From: JADJNW01 sp964549655
Lineage (GTDB): Bacteria > Bacteroidota > Bacteroidia > Chitinophagales > Saprospiraceae
DNA: 8,824 nt
Reading direction: 5' to 3'
Assembly: GCA_964549655.1 (NCBI GenBank)
Contig: CAZJXN010000190.1
Span: 1-8,824, forward strand
The notes under the pieces were generated by a model. That model saw only the letters and a program-made list of their open reading frames with translations, had not been told where the DNA came from and did not search any database. Below, piece after piece: positions 7,601 to 8,824 of this stretch (the stretch's first letter is position 1; each line of letters begins with the position of its first letter). A program made the position numbers and the translations under genes.

Positions 7601-8824
7601 GATAATGCGAAACTGAGTAGGCTCCACACTCCGCCGGAAAAAAGTGTCCAAAGCATTGAAAGCTGGGCGATTCAGGTTGCGTTCGTTGTTATCATAAGGC
7701 GCGATGGCACCGCGTAGATTTTGGAATGGATAGATGGCATCGGATTCTCTTTGATCCAGCTTGAAAGATAGAATCGGCTGTTCTGGGGCTTCCCATTTCA
7801 CATTACAGCGCAAATATTGCCGACCTATTACCACGTCTTGCTGGCGGGAGGAAGGCGGCAGAAAATTCGTTACATATGGATCAGGTAAGGTCGGCATGGC
7901 AAAATTAATGGGCAAATCCACCGTCCAAGTGCCACTTTTTACCGTGTTTTCGGTTTCCAGTTTTCCATTTAATAGTATAAAATCTACGGGCAAGACCTTG
8001 AAAAGAGCGTTGTGGAGCGCGACAGAAAAGGCGGGCGGTAGGTTTTCGTGGGTTTGTTGTCGCCAGGTGTTTATGATTTGGCTTTCGCCCAGGATGACGC
8101 TTCGTTCGCCTTGCTTGTCGCTGAGAATAATCGCGGTTTGCGTCGTTTCTATTTTCAGCCGCATTCCGTCCGTCGCAACGGGCTTTTCAATATTTGCAGA
8201 AGCTGCACCTTTGGTAGAAATAAGCTCGTGTCCTTCCTGCAAACTGATGTAATAAATAGGTGCAGCTTGATTATAGCGCAATTGAATTTCAGAACGTACT
8301 TTTTGCTCGCGCACCGAGATATCTTCTTGCCAGAGTTGAAAACTTTGTTCCATCAAAGAATTACCAGTCATCGTGCCGACTAGTGCAATTGAACCATTCT
8401 CCAACAACCAACGCTGTTTGGGAACGGTCAAAGTACCACCTTGCAAGCCCGCCCAGCGCATTTGCATTTCACCTTTGACTTCCATAAAAATGCCGCCGGG
8501 ACCTTTCGAGTCACCTATTTCATTGGTGTCCATTTGTACCACCGGCAATGCCCAACCTGCGGCAACGATTTTAGAAAGTCCACTCAAATTCACCAAGCTG
8601 GAACGGCAATCGGTGATGGCAAACTCAGGCGTTTCAGGTAAATATGGAATCACTAAGCGACTATAATCTTTATGAAAATAGGCAGGGTCATTATTCCGAA
8701 TCAAATGATAAGTGGAGCCATATAAAGTGGCAAATATTTCACCCGCTTCGCGCACGGTGGCTTTTCCACTCGCAAAATCAAAGGTGACGCGCTCTGGAAA
8801 TTTCAATTGCATCAAAGCGGCATC
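4622..8824 (-). CDS. Giant beta-rich protein of unknown function (giant B), 5'-partial
   Basis: I do not recognise a named family. The frame is open from the window edge (8824) to the TAA at 4622, giving at least 1400 residues. The first in-window ATG (8812) has no ribosome site and the residues before it (D-A-A-L) continue in frame, so the true start is probably outside. Numbering from the TTG codon at 8815 as residue 1: an N-terminal beta-rich region (1-300); a proline-rich strand/loop region around PTLPDPYVTNFLPP (308-321); a motif-dense core (about 659-745) with GYGASIFSRWEDP, VGRTALEIVQVRS, FPWGIRVVRT and DSGW; a Cys-containing part (C869, C897, C963, C1001, C1013); and a hydrophobic, Gly-rich, strand-like C-terminus (about 1238-1376) after a PGKAAPPAPSHG linker. 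That tail is too interrupted by polar residues for clean membrane helices and suggests long amphipathic strands. No catalytic motif is visible. It is probably co-transcribed with giant A downstream. A surface or particle component is one possibility; the function is unknown. Confidence 0.93.
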   Translation of the reverse strand, partial: DAALMQLKFPERVTFDFASGKATVREAGEIFATLYGSTYHLIRNNDPAYFHKDYSRLVIPYLPETPEFAITDCRSSLVNLSGLSKIVAAGWALPVVQMDTNEIGDSKGPGGIFMEVKGEMQMRWAGLQGGTLTVPKQRWLLENGSIALVGTMTGNSLMEQSFQLWQEDISVREQKVRSEIQLRYNQAAPIYYISLQEGHELISTKGAASANIEKPVATDGMRLKIETTQTAIILSDKQGERSVILGESQIINTWRQQTHENLPPAFSVALHNALFKVLPVDFILLNGKLETENTVKSGTWTVDLPINFAMPTLPDPYVTNFLPPSSRQQDVVIGRQYLRCNVKWEAPEQPILSFKLDQRESDAIYPFQNLRGAIAPYDNNERNLNRPAFNALDTFFRRSVEPTQFRIINNFETTYLLDVSSNADRWGVGIDFNLRADPNNPNKPLSPVQIEGLDVVLPANRVRAFLLPQHQWEPVKNIGNPNVLEPNVKPEVRYQDDGWATLIGSQSVALVPVAPREVTNHLVNTFQQQKGEAAARFTLPFGIVAAAKFKQRTPLALQGTWATLDLNQPIFTSKGLNGGLQVQAVSHISNLPIQVIPGGFKPPQATASPSFPGATYQTTIPSHVNPAKQISMLGEKEGPVHTIFNNVFFNDNDTRKVPLERVDFAGYGASIFSRWEDPNAAVADVSQVIFNTFVGRTALEIVQVRSILFPWGIRVVRTITMERQGNAVVTRYDSGWQAVTPGVFDFSYKRKKIVNGQETIDSVPNPYSFHSGAVHGIYDVTNIRDTPTLFNINKGNPATNVMMQGVYFDGDAEMSYVETGGMPTAAASRKRVPSRGQFGFIQLSPAGELISKEEFQKLLESQGGTLGGPIDCVLNIANTGQKMRVPRVDVGFSDTTEFVCAPRGSLVLPNDGSWSTVKHLRKSSGAVVALAPHDPVPLIQKNGDAQLRFANPIDLLRAADPQIAYCILQSTGTQKVLFSNPFVKEGAALLQSEIPRLADSYRLCKSNSLFPDPNTCLQLFDGWTGGLDILANAAGLKGKLQKKVTNPAEKEFDLYKSGDFRIYIAYEGKDAGELVPSPSDISIDIDSTAANLTERWKAPMKKIALKTDLWIFKPLVTIYSDFESENGAKPAFKEPKLEFGPALQPFVKMLQMLASLKAGKYADVLKDGLEVAMSNSPDSWDYKFHAMLDIPLLKFPPDIEPFDPQLKTPPFILEISLRLGVYYNERFPIPGKAAPPAPSHGAFVELTGVVHVQLLTLAVAAAYAVGQVTLGAYMDVKSGELAFRVKMGFGVEIIVSIPVIGTVSVSYMMGMDFILPKDLASFTIGAFLQIRGRIELLGGIVSAELLIEATGYISHSGERTDCVATLTFSIHISILFVCNINIGHSWQENIRMSENLPGLD

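Noticed and set aside
562..8824. Tc-toxin, RHS or tape-measure protein assignment
   Set aside because: No RHS/YD repeats, no long coiled coil and no recognisable Tc domains are visible; size alone is insufficient.

Overview
The window most likely comes from a member of the Bacteroidota (my inference, perhaps Saprospiria-like). None of the three starts considered has a Shine-Dalgarno sequence. The intergenic DNA is AT-rich, and the leader of one giant gene is A/C-rich with no G for its last 28 nt, as is common in that phylum. No marker gene fixes the taxonomy.

Layout: (1) 1-135 is an AT-rich non-coding region with two short palindromes, upstream of a small plus-strand gene. (2) 136-495 (+) encodes a 119-aa single-domain cupin with a complete metal-ligand set and a KdgF-like C-terminal signature. 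(3) 496-561 is a convergent intergenic gap dominated by a strong hairpin terminator, whose loop is also complementary to the sequence just upstream of the stem. (4) 562-4512 (-) encodes a complete 1316-aa protein (giant A). (5) 4513-4621 is a 109-bp spacer with a phased AACAC leader repeat, a 12-bp direct repeat and a small hairpin. (6) 4622-8824 (-) encodes giant B, at least 1400 residues long and open at the window edge, so its N-terminus is probably missing.

The two giants fill about 93% of the window. They lie on one strand, B upstream of A, with no convincing terminator between them, and are probably co-expressed. Neither carries a catalytic motif I can name. Both look like multi-domain, beta-rich proteins (fibronectin-III-like pieces in A, a long hydrophobic beta-rich C-terminus in B). 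Several segments have the dense Trp/Gly/Pro/Arg pattern of conserved motifs, and from memory they resemble an unnamed group of very large hypothetical proteins in scattered bacteria. They are the best candidate here for an undescribed system, probably structural or binding in nature. The cupin is a separate, convergent transcription unit and need not be related in function. I see no RNA genes, CRISPR arrays, insertion sequences or att sites.
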